A stretch of 64,000 nt of DNA, taken from positions 39,331 to 103,330 of the forward strand of contig JAJDUZ010000022.1 in assembly GCA_022826385.1 (NCBI GenBank), in the 5' to 3' direction. A program made the translations under genes and the position numbers. Under the pieces are notes generated by a model. The model was not told the origin of the DNA, ran no database searches, and saw only the letters and a program-made list of their open reading frames with translations. Of this stretch, positions 56,019-63,899 are shown piece by piece (position 1 is the stretch's first letter; each line of letters starts with the position of its first letter). The stretch comes from Silicimonas sp. (GTDB lineage Bacteria > Pseudomonadota > Alphaproteobacteria > Rhodobacterales > Rhodobacteraceae).

Positions 56019-56155
56019 GGTGGTGGTCCGGTCTTGTGGTGACGCGACCTCCATAGACACACGCGGTTAAGGTAAGCTTACCCTGTCAAGGACGCCTGAC
56101 GCTTTGCTGACAGGCTGTTGTTCATCGCGGCAATAATCGTGGAAACGGTCCGCTA

Positions 56156-56995
56156 TCAGCCGCGCCCGCGCGCCATGAACGCCAAGCGCTCGAACAACTG
56201 CACGTCTTGCTCGTTTTTCAGCAACGCGCCATGCAGTTTTGGCAGGCTGTCCTTGCCGGCACGGACAAGGTCTTCGGGCGACAGATCCTCGGCCAGGATC
56301 AGTTTCAACCAGTCCAGAACTTCCGATGTCGACGGCTTCTTTTTCAACCCCGGTGTTTCCCGGATTTCGAAGAACTGTTCCAGCGCGGTCGACAATAGAC
56401 GCGCCTTGATGCCGGGGTGATGCACCTCGATGATCGACTTCAGGGTCTCGGCATCCGGGAAGCGGATGTAATGGAAAAAGCAGCGGCGCAGGAACGCGTC
56501 GGGCAGTTCCTTTTCGTTGTTCGAGGTGATGATCACGATCGGGCGCTGTGTGGCGCGGATGGTTTCGCCGGTCTCATAGACAAAGAACTCCATCCGGTCG
56601 AGTTCCTGCAGCAGGTCGTTCGGAAACTCGATATCCGCCTTGTCGATCTCGTCGATCAGAAGGACGACACGGTCTTCGGCCTCGAACGCCTCCCAAAGTT
56701 TGCCCTTTTTGATATAGGCCGAGATATCATGGACTTGCGCGTCGCCCAATTGGCTGTCCCGCAAACGGCTGACGGCGTCGTATTCATAGAGACCCTGCTG
56801 GGCGCGGGTGGTCGACTTGATGTTCCATTCGATGATTCGCAGGCCAAGCGACCCGGCAACCTGCCGCGCCAGCTCGGTCTTGCCGGTTCCGGGTTCTCCC
56901 TTGACCAGAAGCGGACGTTCCAGCGTGATCGCGGCATTGACCGCAACCGCCAGATCCGCGCTTGCAATGTAACTTTTGGTACCTTCGAAACGCAT
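56156..56995 (-). CDS. MoxR-family AAA+ ATPase (CoxD-like)
   Basis: A 279-residue AAA+ ATPase. Walker A is GEPGTGKTEL (33-42), Walker B VVLLIDEID (110-118), sensor 1 is IIITSNNEKELPDAFLRR, and the arginine finger region follows. MoxR proteins act as chaperones with a VWA-domain partner; the closest type here is CoxD, which matures CO dehydrogenase with CoxE. A CoxE-like VWA gene lies at 60936-62120 in the window, and a CoxL-like subunit at 13066-15354. The gene is divergent from dksA. Confidence 0.87.
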   Translation of the reverse strand: MRFEGTKSYIASADLAVAVNAAITLERPLLVKGEPGTGKTELARQVAGSLGLRIIEWNIKSTTRAQQGLYEYDAVSRLRDSQLGDAQVHDISAYIKKGKLWEAFEAEDRVVLLIDEIDKADIEFPNDLLQELDRMEFFVYETGETIRATQRPIVIITSNNEKELPDAFLRRCFFHYIRFPDAETLKSIIEVHHPGIKARLLSTALEQFFEIRETPGLKKKPSTSEVLDWLKLILAEDLSPEDLVRAGKDSLPKLHGALLKNEQDVQLFERLAFMARGRG

Positions 56996-57073
56996 CTGCG
57001 AGCCTCTTTCGGGGAGTGTTGCGGGCGGACCGTAACCCGCTCGGAAATCAGCGTCTAGGCAGTGGATCGTGTA

Positions 57074-57102
57074 GTGACAAGCGGTATTCGATGCGGTATC
57101 AG
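57074..57102 (+). promoter_or_regulatory. Candidate sigma-70-type promoter for dksA
   Basis: GTGACA (57074-57079, 5 of 6 match to TTGACA) and TATCAG (57097-57102, 4 of 6) are separated by 17 bp and lie about 85 bp before the dksA start. This is a consensus match only. Confidence 0.35.
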
Positions 57103-57187
57103 CCGCGCTAGATCAGGAGCCGGATGCGCCCAAGACTTTGCCCAGCGTCCGGAGTGAGTCAGTATGACCAAGAAAAAAGGGAACGCG

Positions 57188-57610
57188 ATGAAAGCCGAAG
57201 TTTTCCTTCCGGATGACTACCGCCCCGCCGAGGACGAGCCTTTCATGAACGAGCGTCAGCTCGAATATTTCCGCCGCAAGCTTCTGAACTGGAAGGCGGA
57301 ACTGATGGGGGACAGCAAATCGACCATCGAAGGTTTGCAGCACTCCACGCGCAACATTCCGGACATTGCCGACCGCGCAAGCGAGGAAACCGACCGCGCT
57401 CTTGAACTGCGCACCCGGGACCGTCAGCGCAAACTGGTTGCCAAGATCGACAGCGCGCTGCGCCGGATCGACGAAGGCGAGTACGGTTATTGCGAGGACA
57501 CCGGCGAGCCGATTTCGCTGAAGCGTCTGGATGCGCGTCCGATCGCAACCCTGAGCCTTGAGGCGCAGGAACGTCACGAGCGCGCCGAGAAGGTGCATCG
57601 CGACGACTGA
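57188..57610 (+). CDS. dksA: RNA polymerase-binding transcription factor DksA (reduced zinc finger)
   Basis: A 140-residue coiled-coil factor that enters the RNA polymerase secondary channel and works with ppGpp. The coiled-coil tip keeps the DxxDxA motif (Asp59, Asp62, Ala64 in IPDIADRAS). The C-terminal globular part has the zinc-finger shape but only one of the four usual cysteines (Cys102 in YGYCEDTGEPI); the others are replaced, so zinc is probably not bound. I chose ATG 57188 because AAGGGA is 5 nt upstream; ATG 57164 would add eight basic residues. Such cysteine-poor DksA proteins are known in Rhodobacter relatives. Confidence 0.9.
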   Translation: MKAEVFLPDDYRPAEDEPFMNERQLEYFRRKLLNWKAELMGDSKSTIEGLQHSTRNIPDIADRASEETDRALELRTRDRQRKLVAKIDSALRRIDEGEYGYCEDTGEPISLKRLDARPIATLSLEAQERHERAEKVHRDD

Positions 57611-57616
57611 GCCGAG

Positions 57617-57659
57617 ACGATTTTTGGGAAAAATCGTTCAAGAAAATCCCATTTTCTTG
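57617..57659. repeat. Paired-hairpin repeat, copy 6 (after dksA)
   Basis: The first hairpin is ACGATTTTT (57617-57625) with its complement at 57629-57637, loop GGG. The second is CAAGAAAAT (57639-57647) with its complement at 57651-57659, loop CCC. The linker is 1 nt. It lacks the GCGCC flank of other copies (GCCCCTTGGC follows). It lies 7 bp after the dksA stop and may end that transcript. Confidence 0.8.
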
Positions 57660-57726
57660 GCCCCTTGGCGGTCCGCTTTGATTTGTCTCAAGGCGGGCGC
57701 TTTTCGTTTGGGCCAAGACGTGTGCC

Positions 57727-58860
57727 ATGGGTGAACCACTGCGCATAACTGTCGCCGGTGCCGGTGTGGCCGGGTTGTCGATCGGCGCTGCTCTGGCCGC
57801 GGGCGGGCATGCGGTTCGGATCGTCGAGCAGGCCCCGAAAATCGCCGAAGTCGGGGCCGGCATCCAGATCAGCCCGAACGGAATGCGGGTGATCGAAGCC
57901 CTTGGCGCGGCGGAGGCGCTTGCCGAACGCTCGGTTCGGATCGAACGCGTCCGGTTGATTGATGGGCCCACGAACCGCGACGTCCTGACGTTGGACATGA
58001 ATACCGCATTTCCCGGGGCACCTTGGCTGGCCGTTCATCGGGCTGACCTGATTGACGTGCTCCACGCGTCGGCAATCGCCGCGGGGGCGCTGATCGAGAC
58101 GGGGCAAGAGATCCTTCCACCACCCGAGGGCCGCGCGCTTGGCGGCGACGACCTGTTGATCGGGGCCGACGGGTTGAAGTCGAAATTGCGCGCGCGCGTC
58201 GAAGATGCGTCGAAACCGTTCTTCACGGGGCAGGTGGCGTGGCGGGCCATTGTCGCGGACGACGCTGACCGCGTTCCGGAAGCGCGGGTCTATATGGGGC
58301 CTGGGCGGCATCTGGTCAGCTATCCGCTGACCCAAGGGCGGCGGAACCTTGTCGCGGTCGAGGAACGCAGCGCCTGGGCCGAAGAAGGCTGGAGCCACGA
58401 AGATCACCCTGCAAACCTTCGCGCTGCCTTCGACGGGTTCGGCGGACCGGTGAAAGAGTGGCTGCAAGACGTGGACACGACGTTCCTCTGGGGTTTGTTC
58501 CGTCATCCGGTGGCACATCGGTGGTTCAATGGGCGGCAGGTGCTGATTGGTGACGCGGCGCACCCGACGCTGCCGTTTCTGGCGCAGGGTGCCAACCTTG
58601 CCCTGGAAGATGCCTGCGTTCTGGCGCGCTGCCTGTCCGAGGCCCCGGTTAAGGACGCGCTTGCGCACTATAAGCACAAGCGTGAAGAGCGCTGCATTCG
58701 GGTGACCGATGCCGCCTCGCGAAACGCGCGCAACTATCATCTGCGATTTCCACCGTTCCGGTTTGCGGCGCACACGCTGCTTCGGGTTGCGGGCGCCATC
58801 GACCCTGCCCGGGTGACCAATCGGTTGCGCTGGATTTACGACTATGACGCAACCGTCTGA
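57727..58860 (+). CDS. FAD-dependent monooxygenase (salicylate-hydroxylase-like)
   Basis: A 377-residue group A flavin monooxygenase. The N-terminal dinucleotide motif is VAGAGVAGLSIG; the substrate-side motif is the usual DG region near LLIGADGLKSKLR; the FAD ribityl motif is VLIGDAAHPTLPFLAQGANLALEDA. It probably hydroxylates an aromatic or similar substrate with NAD(P)H. The closest named relatives are 3-hydroxybenzoate/salicylate hydroxylases, but the substrate is not known. It is alone on its strand between the dksA repeat and the acetyltransferase. Confidence 0.85.
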   Translation: MGEPLRITVAGAGVAGLSIGAALAAGGHAVRIVEQAPKIAEVGAGIQISPNGMRVIEALGAAEALAERSVRIERVRLIDGPTNRDVLTLDMNTAFPGAPWLAVHRADLIDVLHASAIAAGALIETGQEILPPPEGRALGGDDLLIGADGLKSKLRARVEDASKPFFTGQVAWRAIVADDADRVPEARVYMGPGRHLVSYPLTQGRRNLVAVEERSAWAEEGWSHEDHPANLRAAFDGFGGPVKEWLQDVDTTFLWGLFRHPVAHRWFNGRQVLIGDAAHPTLPFLAQGANLALEDACVLARCLSEAPVKDALAHYKHKREERCIRVTDAASRNARNYHLRFPPFRFAAHTLLRVAGAIDPARVTNRLRWIYDYDATV

Positions 58861-58958
58861 CACACGCCGGATCACAAGCACGCGAAACGGTCAGAAAACC
58901 GCTCAAGCAAGCTTTGCCGGACTGGTGCTTTGAAATCTGGCGGTCTAGTGTCGCGGCA

Positions 58959-59405
58959 ATGACTTGTGTCGTGCGTTCGATCGAGGCGAAAGATGAGCCC
59001 TATTGGCGCGTGCTTTGGCGCGATTATCTCGCGTTTTACAAGACCGAGTTGCCCGACGAGATTTACCGCACGCAATTTGATCGACTGCTCGGGGACGACG
59101 CCCAGGACTTTCATGGGTTGATCGCCGAAGTCGACGGACAGCCTGTCGGTCTGGCGCATTACCTGTTCCACCGGCATGGCTGGAAGGTCGAGAACGTCTG
59201 TTATCTTCAGGACCTCTATGCGGCGCCGGATGTGCGCGGCAAAGGCGTCGGTCGGGCGTTGATCGAAGCGGTCTATCAGGCGGCAGATGCGGCAGGCGCG
59301 CCCAGCGTCTATTGGTTGACGCAGGATTTCAACACGCCGGCGCGCCAGCTCTATGACCGGATCGGTGAACTGACCCCCTTCATCAAGTACACGAGGCCAG
59401 CATGA
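58959..59405 (+). CDS. GNAT-family N-acetyltransferase
   Basis: A 148-residue GCN5-related acetyltransferase. The acetyl-CoA pyrophosphate loop is the VRGKGVGRALIE segment, and LQDLYAAPDVRG precedes it. The ATG at 58959 gives a normal N-terminus (MTCVVRSIEAKDEPYWR). The stop overlaps the next start by 4 bp (ATGA), so it opens a compact operon that runs to the DedA gene. The acceptor substrate is unknown. Confidence 0.82.
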   Translation: MTCVVRSIEAKDEPYWRVLWRDYLAFYKTELPDEIYRTQFDRLLGDDAQDFHGLIAEVDGQPVGLAHYLFHRHGWKVENVCYLQDLYAAPDVRGKGVGRALIEAVYQAADAAGAPSVYWLTQDFNTPARQLYDRIGELTPFIKYTRPA

Positions 59406-60772
59406 CGCGTTTACTCCTGCCGCTCGTTCTCGCCCTTGCCGCGTGCACCTCGCAGGAGACGACACGTCTCGACACGGGCGAAAGCCTGTCCCTGCCGCCG
59501 ATGAAGACCTTCGCGCGCACGTCGCCGATGCCGCCGGTCTATGCCAACACGCAGCTGGCCCGCGATTTCCTCGACCTGACCTTCACGCTGGAAAACGGCG
59601 ACGCGGTGCCAGTATTTTCGCGGTTTGAAGGGCCAATCACCGTGCGAGTGATCGGGAAGGCACCACCGACGCTTGATGATGATCTTGATCGTTTGATTGG
59701 GCGTTTGAAGACGGAAGCACGGCTTGACATCATGCGTGCCCCAGCCGACGCCGAGGCGACGATCACGGTCGAGCCGATGCCACGCAAACAGATCCAGAGC
59801 GTTGCTCCGACGGCGGCCTGTTTCGTGCGTCCCAACGTGTCGAGCTGGGCCGAGTATCGACAGCGCCGCAACGATCCGAAGACGTTCTGGAACCGTCTGA
59901 CCGAGCGGAAGTCGATGGCCGTATTCCTGCCAAATGATGTCAGCCCGCAGGAGGTGCGCGATTGCCTGCACGAGGAAATTGCGCAAGGGCTTGGGCCGGT
60001 CAACGATATCTATCGGCTGTCCACGTCGATCTTCAACGATGACAATTTCCACGCCGTTCTGACGGGTTACGACATGCTGATGCTGCGCGTCAGCTATGAC
60101 CGCAGCCTGCGCTCGGGGCTCAGCCGCAGGCAGGTGGCCGAGCGTCTGCCCGCCATCCTGTCACGGGTCAATCCGCGCGGAGGTCCGGGTGGCGTTGCCC
60201 CCCCACGGGCGGAACTCGCGGAATGGAACCGGGCCATTCAGCAAGCGACAAGCCCGCGCGGTTCGGCATCCCGCAAGCTTGCGGCGGCCAAACGCGCGGT
60301 ACGGCTTGCAGCCGAGGCGGGGCCGCGCGACCCACGGCTTGCGTTTTCCTATTATGTGCTGGGCCGGCAAAGCTTGTCCTCGGACCCGAACGAGGCGCTG
60401 AAAGCGTTCATTGCGGCTGGCACGATCTATCAGGGCCGGTCCGACAGTGCCTTGCAAGAGGCCCATGTCGCGCTGCAGGTGGCGGCGTTCCAGCTATCGG
60501 CCGGCAATGCCGCCTTGGCGCAGCAACTGGTCGACCAGAACCTCACCACGGTTCAGAAGGCCGAGCATGCATCGCTGCTTTCGCTGATGCTGCTGGTGAA
60601 GGCCGAAGCCCTTGAATTGCAGGCGCGCCCGCGCGAGGCCGCTGTTGTCCGGAAAGACGCTTTGGCCTGGGGCCGGTATGGCTTCGGCGCTGGCTCGGAA
60701 GTGCGCGAGCGTGCGGCCGAGATTTTGGCGATTTCCCCCCGTAACCGCAGACCGACCGAGACACCGACATGA
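59402..60772 (+). CDS. DUF2927 lipoprotein
   Basis: A 456-residue protein with a lipoprotein signal: LALAAC at residues 10-15 with the lipidated Cys15. The DUF2927 region (about 40-250) holds CFVRPNVSSWAEYRQRR, VFLPNDVSPQEVRDCLHEEI and the motif HEEIAQ (190-195), which looks like a zincin-type HExxx site. The C-terminal ~200 residues are helical and resemble tetratricopeptide-like repeats. It may be an outer-membrane-facing peptidase-like protein. It overlaps its neighbours by 4 bp on each side. Confidence 0.83.
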   Translation: MTRLLLPLVLALAACTSQETTRLDTGESLSLPPMKTFARTSPMPPVYANTQLARDFLDLTFTLENGDAVPVFSRFEGPITVRVIGKAPPTLDDDLDRLIGRLKTEARLDIMRAPADAEATITVEPMPRKQIQSVAPTAACFVRPNVSSWAEYRQRRNDPKTFWNRLTERKSMAVFLPNDVSPQEVRDCLHEEIAQGLGPVNDIYRLSTSIFNDDNFHAVLTGYDMLMLRVSYDRSLRSGLSRRQVAERLPAILSRVNPRGGPGGVAPPRAELAEWNRAIQQATSPRGSASRKLAAAKRAVRLAAEAGPRDPRLAFSYYVLGRQSLSSDPNEALKAFIAAGTIYQGRSDSALQEAHVALQVAAFQLSAGNAALAQQLVDQNLTTVQKAEHASLLSLMLLVKAEALELQARPREAAVVRKDALAWGRYGFGAGSEVRERAAEILAISPRNRRPTETPT

Positions 60773-60936
60773 TCGTCATCGCATGCGCCGTGATTGGCGC
60801 ACTCCTTGGATACACGACCGCGAAGAAACGCGACGGCAACGGGCTGGACCGGGCCCAGTACGCAGCAGGGTTTGCCATTGCCTTCATGATCCTCGGGCTT
60901 TTCCTGACGCTCCTTGTCGAGCGCCTTGCCAGCTGA
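60769..60936 (+). CDS. Small two-helix membrane protein (55 aa)
   Basis: A 55-residue protein with two hydrophobic stretches (IVIACAVIGALLGYTTA and AAGFAIAFMILGLFLTLLV) around a basic loop (KKRDGNGLDRAQ). Its ATG overlaps the DUF2927 stop and its TGA overlaps the ATG of the VWA gene by one base, which strongly implies it is translated. No family is recognised. It may anchor or partner the VWA protein at the membrane. Confidence 0.7.
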   Translation: MIVIACAVIGALLGYTTAKKRDGNGLDRAQYAAGFAIAFMILGLFLTLLVERLAS

Positions 60937-62120
60937 TGTTCCTGCCCTTCTACGAGGCATTGCGACGGGCAGGGGTTCCGGCAAGTCCGCGTGAGTTCAT
61001 CGACTTCCTTGCCGCGGTCGGTGCGGATCTTGTGACCTATGATATCGACGGATTCTATTACCTCGCGCGTGTAGCCTTGGTGAAGAACGAAGCGCATATT
61101 GATCGGTTCGACCGGGCCTTTGCCGAGGCCTTTCAAGGGGTCGAGAATATCCCTGCGGAAGCCGTGCTGGAGATGGTCGACATTCCCGAGGACTGGCTGC
61201 GGAAGATGTCCGAGAAGTTTCTCTCGGAAGAAGAAAAGGCCGAGATCGAGGCAGCGGGCGGTTTTGACAAGCTGATGGAAAAGCTGCGCGAACGGCTGCG
61301 CGAGCAGGAGAAGCGCCACGAGGGCGGCTCCAAATGGATCGGCACCGGTGGCACGTCGCCCTTCGGGGCCTATGGCTATAACCCCGAGGGCATTCGCATC
61401 GGGCAGGACGGGTCACGTCACCAGCGCGCGGTCAAGGTCTGGGACCGGCGCGAGTTCAAGGATCTGGATGACACGCGCGAGATCGGGACGCGGGCGATCA
61501 AGCTGGCTCTGAAACGGCTCAGGAACTGGGCGCGGGAAGGGGCGGCGGATGAACTGGACCTTGACGGCACCATCCGCTCGACCGCCGAACACGGCTATCT
61601 CGACGTCAAGACGCGCCCGGAACGGCGGAACGCTGTGCGGGTGTTGCTGTTCTTCGATGTCGGCGGTTCGATGGACCCGTTTGTCGAGATGGTCGAAGAC
61701 CTGTTCTCGGCGGCGCGGACCGAGTTCAAGCACATGGAATACTTCTATTTCCACAATTGTCTCTATGAAGGCGTTTGGCGTGAAAACCGGCGGCGCTGGA
61801 ACGCGCGAACCCCGACCTGGGATGTCATCAACCGGTTTGGGTCGCAGTGGAAATGTATCTTCGTGGGAGACGCCGCGATGTCGCCTTACGAGATCGCGGT
61901 GCCGGGCGGTGCGAACGAGCACTGGAACGAAGAACCGGGCGAAGTCTGGCTGCGCCGCGCCTTGGCACAATGGCCTGATCTACTCTGGATCAACCCAAGC
62001 CCCGAGCCGCATTGGCAATACACCCAGTCGACCCACATGATCCGCGAGATCATCGGTCCCGAGCGTATGGTGCCTCTGACGTTGGACGGCCTCACACGCG
62101 GCATGAGGCTTCTGGGATGA
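60936..62120 (+). CDS. VWA-domain protein, CoxE-like
   Basis: A 394-residue protein with a CoxE-type VWA domain in the second half. The MIDAS motif reads DVGGS (241-245), in LLFFDVGGSMDPF, matching DxxGS-like sites. An N-terminal helical part precedes it. CoxE works with a MoxR ATPase such as the one at 56156-56995, in maturation of molybdenum enzymes; the actual client here is unknown. ATG 60936 overlaps the small gene's stop. The next gene overlaps by 4 bp. Confidence 0.85.
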   Translation: MFLPFYEALRRAGVPASPREFIDFLAAVGADLVTYDIDGFYYLARVALVKNEAHIDRFDRAFAEAFQGVENIPAEAVLEMVDIPEDWLRKMSEKFLSEEEKAEIEAAGGFDKLMEKLRERLREQEKRHEGGSKWIGTGGTSPFGAYGYNPEGIRIGQDGSRHQRAVKVWDRREFKDLDDTREIGTRAIKLALKRLRNWAREGAADELDLDGTIRSTAEHGYLDVKTRPERRNAVRVLLFFDVGGSMDPFVEMVEDLFSAARTEFKHMEYFYFHNCLYEGVWRENRRRWNARTPTWDVINRFGSQWKCIFVGDAAMSPYEIAVPGGANEHWNEEPGEVWLRRALAQWPDLLWINPSPEPHWQYTQSTHMIREIIGPERMVPLTLDGLTRGMRLLG

Positions 62121-62452
62121 TGGGGTTTCTGCGCAAGAACTTGATCTTGGTCGCCGGGTTCGCGCTGGTGCTTGGCGCGACGATCTTCTTCGGGCTGGGC
62201 GCCCTGAACCATGCGCGCGATTATCGCGATATCCCCGCAGATCGCGATGTGAAGCCTTGGATGACGACCCGCTATATCGCGCATACGTGGAACCTGCCGC
62301 GCGAGGTCATGTCCGGACTTGGTTTTGAGAAGACACCCGACGGACCGCGTCCCTTGCGCAAGATCGCCGAGGAACGCGGCATCCCCGTTGAAGACCTGAT
62401 CGTCGAGGTCGAAGCCGCCATCGCCGCCCATCTGGAAAAGGTGGCGCAATGA
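62117..62452 (+). CDS. Conserved hypothetical membrane-anchored protein (111 aa)
   Basis: A 111-residue protein. An N-terminal membrane anchor (LILVAGFALVLGATIFFGLGAL) is followed by a soluble part with RDVKPWMTTRYIAHTWNLPREV and a tail IPVEDLIVEVEAAIAAHLEKV. It starts at ATG 62117 in the VWA stop and its end overlaps the DedA gene start (ATGA). No named family is recognised; position suggests a part of the same membrane system. Confidence 0.72.
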   Translation: MMGFLRKNLILVAGFALVLGATIFFGLGALNHARDYRDIPADRDVKPWMTTRYIAHTWNLPREVMSGLGFEKTPDGPRPLRKIAEERGIPVEDLIVEVEAAIAAHLEKVAQ

Positions 62453-63048
62453 GCGAGACGTTCTTCGAATTAGTGGCAACCTATGGCGTCTGGATTGTTG
62501 GGCTGTCGTCCTTCTTTTCCTGCCTCCTTGTGCCGATCCCGACGGCGCTTGTCATGCTGGCGGGGGGCGCTTTCGCGGCCTCGGGCGACTTGTCCTTGGT
62601 GGCCGTGCTGGGGGCGGCGTATGCCGGGGCTGTCCTAGGCGATCAGACCGGCTACCGGATCGGCCGGGCCTTCGGTCCCCGCCTGATCTCGCTGGCCGAG
62701 ACGCGCCCCAAGGCGCGAGAGAGTTTTGCCAAGGCGCGCCAGATGGTGGCCGAAAAGGGCGGACCGGCGGTGTTCATCACGACCTGGCTTCTGGCCCCCT
62801 TGGGCCCATGGGTGAACATCGCCGCCGGGGCGGGCGGCTTGCGGCCCCTGATCTTCACGCTGTGGGATGCGGCGGGCGAGGCGATCTGGGTCAGCTTCTA
62901 TGTGCTGATGGGGTATTTCTTTGCCTCGGACATCCTCTCTTTGGCCGACATCCTGACCGACGCCGCCGGTTTCGTGGTCGCAGCGGCGCTGACCTTTGGC
63001 CTTGGGCTGGTTCTGGTGCGACGATTGCGCGCTCGTCAGATCGCCTGA
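62449..63048 (+). CDS. DedA-family membrane protein
   Basis: A 199-residue polytopic protein of the DedA/VTT family. The conserved loop GDQTGYRIGRAFGPRL and the segment FITTWLLAPLGPWVNIAAGAGG (with the Arg normally preceding Pro replaced in part) are visible, with four to five hydrophobic segments. DedA proteins act as undecaprenyl-phosphate or lipid flippases. ATG 62449 lies in the preceding stop. It is the last gene of the coupled operon. Confidence 0.85.
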   Translation: MSETFFELVATYGVWIVGLSSFFSCLLVPIPTALVMLAGGAFAASGDLSLVAVLGAAYAGAVLGDQTGYRIGRAFGPRLISLAETRPKARESFAKARQMVAEKGGPAVFITTWLLAPLGPWVNIAAGAGGLRPLIFTLWDAAGEAIWVSFYVLMGYFFASDILSLADILTDAAGFVVAAALTFGLGLVLVRRLRARQIA

Positions 63049-63087
63049 TCTCTTGGACGAGGCGGGTCGCGGCCCCATATTTACCCT

Positions 63088-63783
63088 ATGTTGAAGTTTG
63101 CACCCATTCTTCTGGCGATCGTCTATGCGCTGGCGATGTACAAGTTCTCGGCATGGAGGACGAAATCCGAGCTGGACCAGAAATCGTCCGAGCTTGTGGA
63201 CCCGGGCCTGAAACAGCTGACCGACCGGATGGCGGCCTCGTTGGAATTGCCGCGGATCAAGGTGCATCTCTATGAGATCGAGCCGGTCAACGGACTTGCC
63301 GCGCCGGACGGGCGCATCTTCCTGACGCGGGGTTTCTATCAAAAATACCGCGATGGCGAGGTCACGTGCGAGGAGCTGGCAAGCGTCATCGCGCATGAAC
63401 TGGGGCACGTGGCGCTTGGACACTCGCGGCGGCGTATGATCGACTTTTCGGGTCAGAACGCGATCCGGGCCGCACTGGCGATGGTTCTGGGGCGCATCCT
63501 GCCGGGTCTGGGCGTCTATATCGCGAATTTCCTGACAACGCTTCTGGCGGCCCGGCTGTCCCGCAATGACGAGTACGAGGCGGATGCCTATGCCTCGGCG
63601 CTTCTGGTGAAATCGGGGATCGGAACCGAACCGCAGAAGTCTTTGTTCCGGAAGCTGGAAACGCTGACAGGCATGCGCGGGGCAGGGACGCCGGTTTGGA
63701 TGATGAGCCACCCGAAGACCAAGGACCGGATTGCGGCGATCGAAAAGCTTGAGGCCCGCTGGTCAGAGGTTGCCGAAACGTAA
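63088..63783 (+). CDS. M48-family metalloprotease
   Basis: A 231-residue membrane-anchored zinc protease. The N-terminal hydrophobic segment (FAPILLAIVYALAMY) is an anchor. The zinc motif HELGH is at residues 103-107, and the third-ligand region is NDEYEADAYAS near 160-170. The layout matches HtpX/BepA-like peptidases of membrane quality control. It lies 39 bp after the DedA gene and may be co-transcribed. Confidence 0.85.
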   Translation: MLKFAPILLAIVYALAMYKFSAWRTKSELDQKSSELVDPGLKQLTDRMAASLELPRIKVHLYEIEPVNGLAAPDGRIFLTRGFYQKYRDGEVTCEELASVIAHELGHVALGHSRRRMIDFSGQNAIRAALAMVLGRILPGLGVYIANFLTTLLAARLSRNDEYEADAYASALLVKSGIGTEPQKSLFRKLETLTGMRGAGTPVWMMSHPKTKDRIAAIEKLEARWSEVAET

Positions 63784-63899
63784 ACGCGAATCGAAATTTT
63801 TTTGATCAGCGCCGCCGTCCTCCCACCCCTAATTTGGCGGGGCGGCGGTTAAGGTCGCCCTAAGAGCCTGAATCATAATTAGTTAACATATTGTAATAA

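Noticed and set aside
56156..62120. The MoxR ATPase and VWA gene as the missing CobS/CobT cobaltochelatase subunits
   Set aside because: Both are AAA+/VWA types, but their motifs and lengths match CoxD/CoxE. The VWA protein lacks the long acidic region of CobT, and they lie away from the cob genes.
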